64,000 nucleotides of DNA from contig OX422183.1 in the NCBI GenBank assembly GCA_949130485.1, positions 32,086,640-32,150,639 of the forward strand. Reading direction: 5' to 3'. The DNA is from Agelas oroides (taxonomy: Eukaryota > Porifera > Demospongiae > Agelasida > Agelasidae). This document shows, in pieces, positions 55,550 through 64,000 of the stretch. The translations under genes were made by a program, and so were the position numbers. Below the pieces are notes generated by a model, which did not search any database, was not told the origin of the DNA, and was given only the letters and a program-made list of their open reading frames with translations. Position 1 is the first letter of the stretch, and every line of letters starts with the position of its first letter.

Positions 55550-57445
55550 ACCGCATTCGCCTAGTTATACGCTACGTTTACGTTGGGGGGGGGGGGGGGG
55601 CACATACACACCGCCGCGCCGACCCTCCCCTAGCTGATATCGTCAGAAGATTGGAGGTCGTGCGTCTCTGAAGTCTGTAGCTGCATGTGCATGGATCCTT
55701 CACTTGCAGAAACCGTGAGAAAGTGGCTCGACTTAGCCTGCGGACCGGAGGCAACCCGCCAGTGTCCACAGGAAAATTCCGATCCGGGTCTATACCAATC
55801 CAGCCGGGCGGATCGGATCCGCTAGCAGAATCAATCCGTCGGAATGAATCCGCTAGCGATTTTGATCTGCCCCGGATCAAAAATTGTTTACTATATACCG
55901 GATTCGATCCTTCGCCGCGAAAACTGTTCGTCTTTGGTGCAAGTACTAGGCATTAAACTTTCGGATCAACAAGGTCTCTAATAACCACTTTTCAACCTGT
56001 ATGTCATAGTGTCTGGCTTACTGTAAGAAGTATAGCATTGCTCAATAGTATATATCTTCCACTGAGATTCAAGGCTTCATCGCCGCGGGACCGGATAGCC
56101 AAACGAGTTACCCTTACCAAGATGAAAGCAAGCAAGCAAACTTTTTTACATGCAGTCAATCACGGGAAAAGTTGCTCTCACCAAGCCTATATGTACTCAT
56201 CAGAAACTATTAATTAACAGCCTTCCACCAGCCTGCTGAATCTGCTGCCAAAACACAGCATGACATGCTCATACCTATGACGTACCGGCGAGAACCAGAG
56301 ACATATAGTGCAGAGCTCCGATCTATTATTCATAACTACGTATGAGCCATGGTCTCCAAAATGTGTGGGAAGTTGATGTCAATTAATATGGTGACCCCAA
56401 GACATGTGCTGCACATGCGTGAATCGGGAGGTCAGCTTATACTGAGTATACCACTATGATTTACGAATATACATAGCGAATGGAGTGTCTGCAAAGATAA
56501 GGAGCACTGCTAAGAGTCGGTAACTCATTGAGAAGTCGCCAGCGGGAGCCCTATGGCATTGTTCGTAGCCCGGATCAAATTTGCTAGGATATTCGGTCCG
56601 GATCGGATTTTCGGGTGGAACGGATCCGCTGTGACCCCGGCTCTCGGTGGCTTTTCAGTGTTTGATACTACAATTGAATGTTTCCCATGGCCACCCACTG
56701 CACGCGTAAAATAATTCAGCCAACTAATGTACTCGTGCAAGACTTATTTTGCATGCGCCTTACTCTCACGTTTGTCCCTGCCTTTGACATAACCGCATGT
56801 AAATTAATAAATATGCATAGCGTATACTTCTGAGTGGTGCATGATGTATTGATAACTTCAGTTATTCAAACAACAGAGTATGAAGCTCACCATGAGCAAA
56901 AGCTTGTGCTTTGGCTAAAAGTTGAACACGTGTAGCAGACCTTCATCCTAATTCAAACCCTTGTTATACTCAAACAGCCAAATAATGATATTCATGGCTA
57001 TTTTGTTGTGCATGAAATTACAACTGCTTCCATTCAAAATGTGTCATTTCACTGATCTGAACATTTTTTGTTAAGAAAGTATTGGTACAATTAAGGCTAT
57101 TAGCGAGGGTCAACTGTAGCAACAAGAACTGTAACCATGGGTTGTACATCTGTCGCATCTTTTACCAAAAACCTTGCATCAGCACTGGACATTGCAATCA
57201 TTAGCCTCATATCACTAGTTTGCTTGCAGTGAGGATGCATATACACCCAGCAATGGGACTGGGTACATTTGTCATACAAGTTCTTGAGTAAAGCGTTCTC
57301 TTTCATTAAGACAACAGCAAAAATATCCTAGTTAGTTAGTCACTTCATCAATCATTAGCTTAACCATCATCAAAAAAATTCATTGTCCTACTTGGCTAAT
57401 TAGTTAGCAGTTATCAGTATTGGTAAGACAGTATTGGTAAGACAG
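55550..57445. other. Spacer between genes B and C
   Basis: A 17-base G run at 55586-55602 and GATCCG-rich segments near 55770-55900 and 56575-56640. The last 80 bp before 57446 are similar to the sequence after the gene B stop, so they are gene C 3' UTR. No ORF or exon supported. Confidence 0.5.
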
Positions 57446-63686
<6,241 letters not shown>

Positions 63687-64000
63687 CTGTACGGAAGACG
63701 AATTTGCCATTTACCACAGAGAACCCCCTTTCAGTTGCATTCTTAATAATTGCACACTCTTTTGCAGAAAAAATTGTGTGTCCACCAACACATGTACAAA
63801 CTTAAACTGAGTATCAAAATAGAAAAAAAAAAAAAACACTATAATTATGTGAGTACCAAACCTTAATCTACAACATATCAATTTATTGCAGATGGCAAGT
63901 GTCTCGGTGAGCAAAACGTGAGGTGAAGCACTACTTTGGTTTCCTGGTCTAGTGATAACCATCGTCATGTGTCACCTTTGCACAGACAACACTGAGTTGA

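Overview
This is animal nuclear DNA. Genes are split by many small GT-AG introns, exons encode extracellular animal domains, and introns and spacers are packed with miniature transposons, microsatellites and LINE debris. The domain set (long arrays of scavenger-receptor cysteine-rich (SRCR) and LDL-receptor class A (LDLa) modules followed by Calx-beta-like repeats, plus a sponge-like Ig gene) fits a sponge, probably a demosponge. Another early-branching animal cannot be excluded, and no species can be named.

All genes I can support lie on the minus strand and read from high to low coordinates. (1) Gene A, 763-2311 and probably continuing past the left edge: the 5' end of a secreted or membrane Ig-like protein with a clear TATA box. 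(2) Gene B, 9798-54312, complete: I reconstruct 45 coding exons, every one joining in phase 1, giving a 7,563-nt CDS (2,520 residues): signal peptide, 14 SRCR domains interleaved with 11 LDLa modules, two Calx-beta-like domains, a Thr/Pro linker, two C-terminal Ig/HYR-like caps and a stop, with no transmembrane segment. (3) Gene C, 57446 to beyond the right edge: the 3' half of a close paralogue with the same C-terminal layout (LDLa, SRCR, Calx-beta x2, linker, two caps).

Gene B grew by internal duplication. A six-exon block (LDLa-SRCR-LDLa-SRCR) occurs three times (18844-23908, 28949-32734, 33317-36990). A second block (SRCR-[LDLa]SRCR) also occurs three times (16947-17999, 24523-26655, 46031-47922). 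Truncated exon relics remain at 16131-16181, 27671-27747 and 37824-37882. One SRCR domain (exons 7-8) looks like a hybrid of two block types.

The rest is mobile or repetitive DNA. Between genes A and B lie a broken LINE reverse transcriptase whose motif-B region is amplified into about eleven 115-bp tandem copies, CA microsatellites, a tRNA-like SINE head and a piggyBac-like MITE with TTAA ends. Introns hold many inverted-repeat elements. Two insertions (22333-23411 with a Crypton/ZMYM-like ORF, and 19687-20078) can be defined exactly because the duplicated block elsewhere keeps the empty site. Intron 1 of gene B (6.3 kb) is largely occupied by a roughly 3.3-kb inverted-repeat element.
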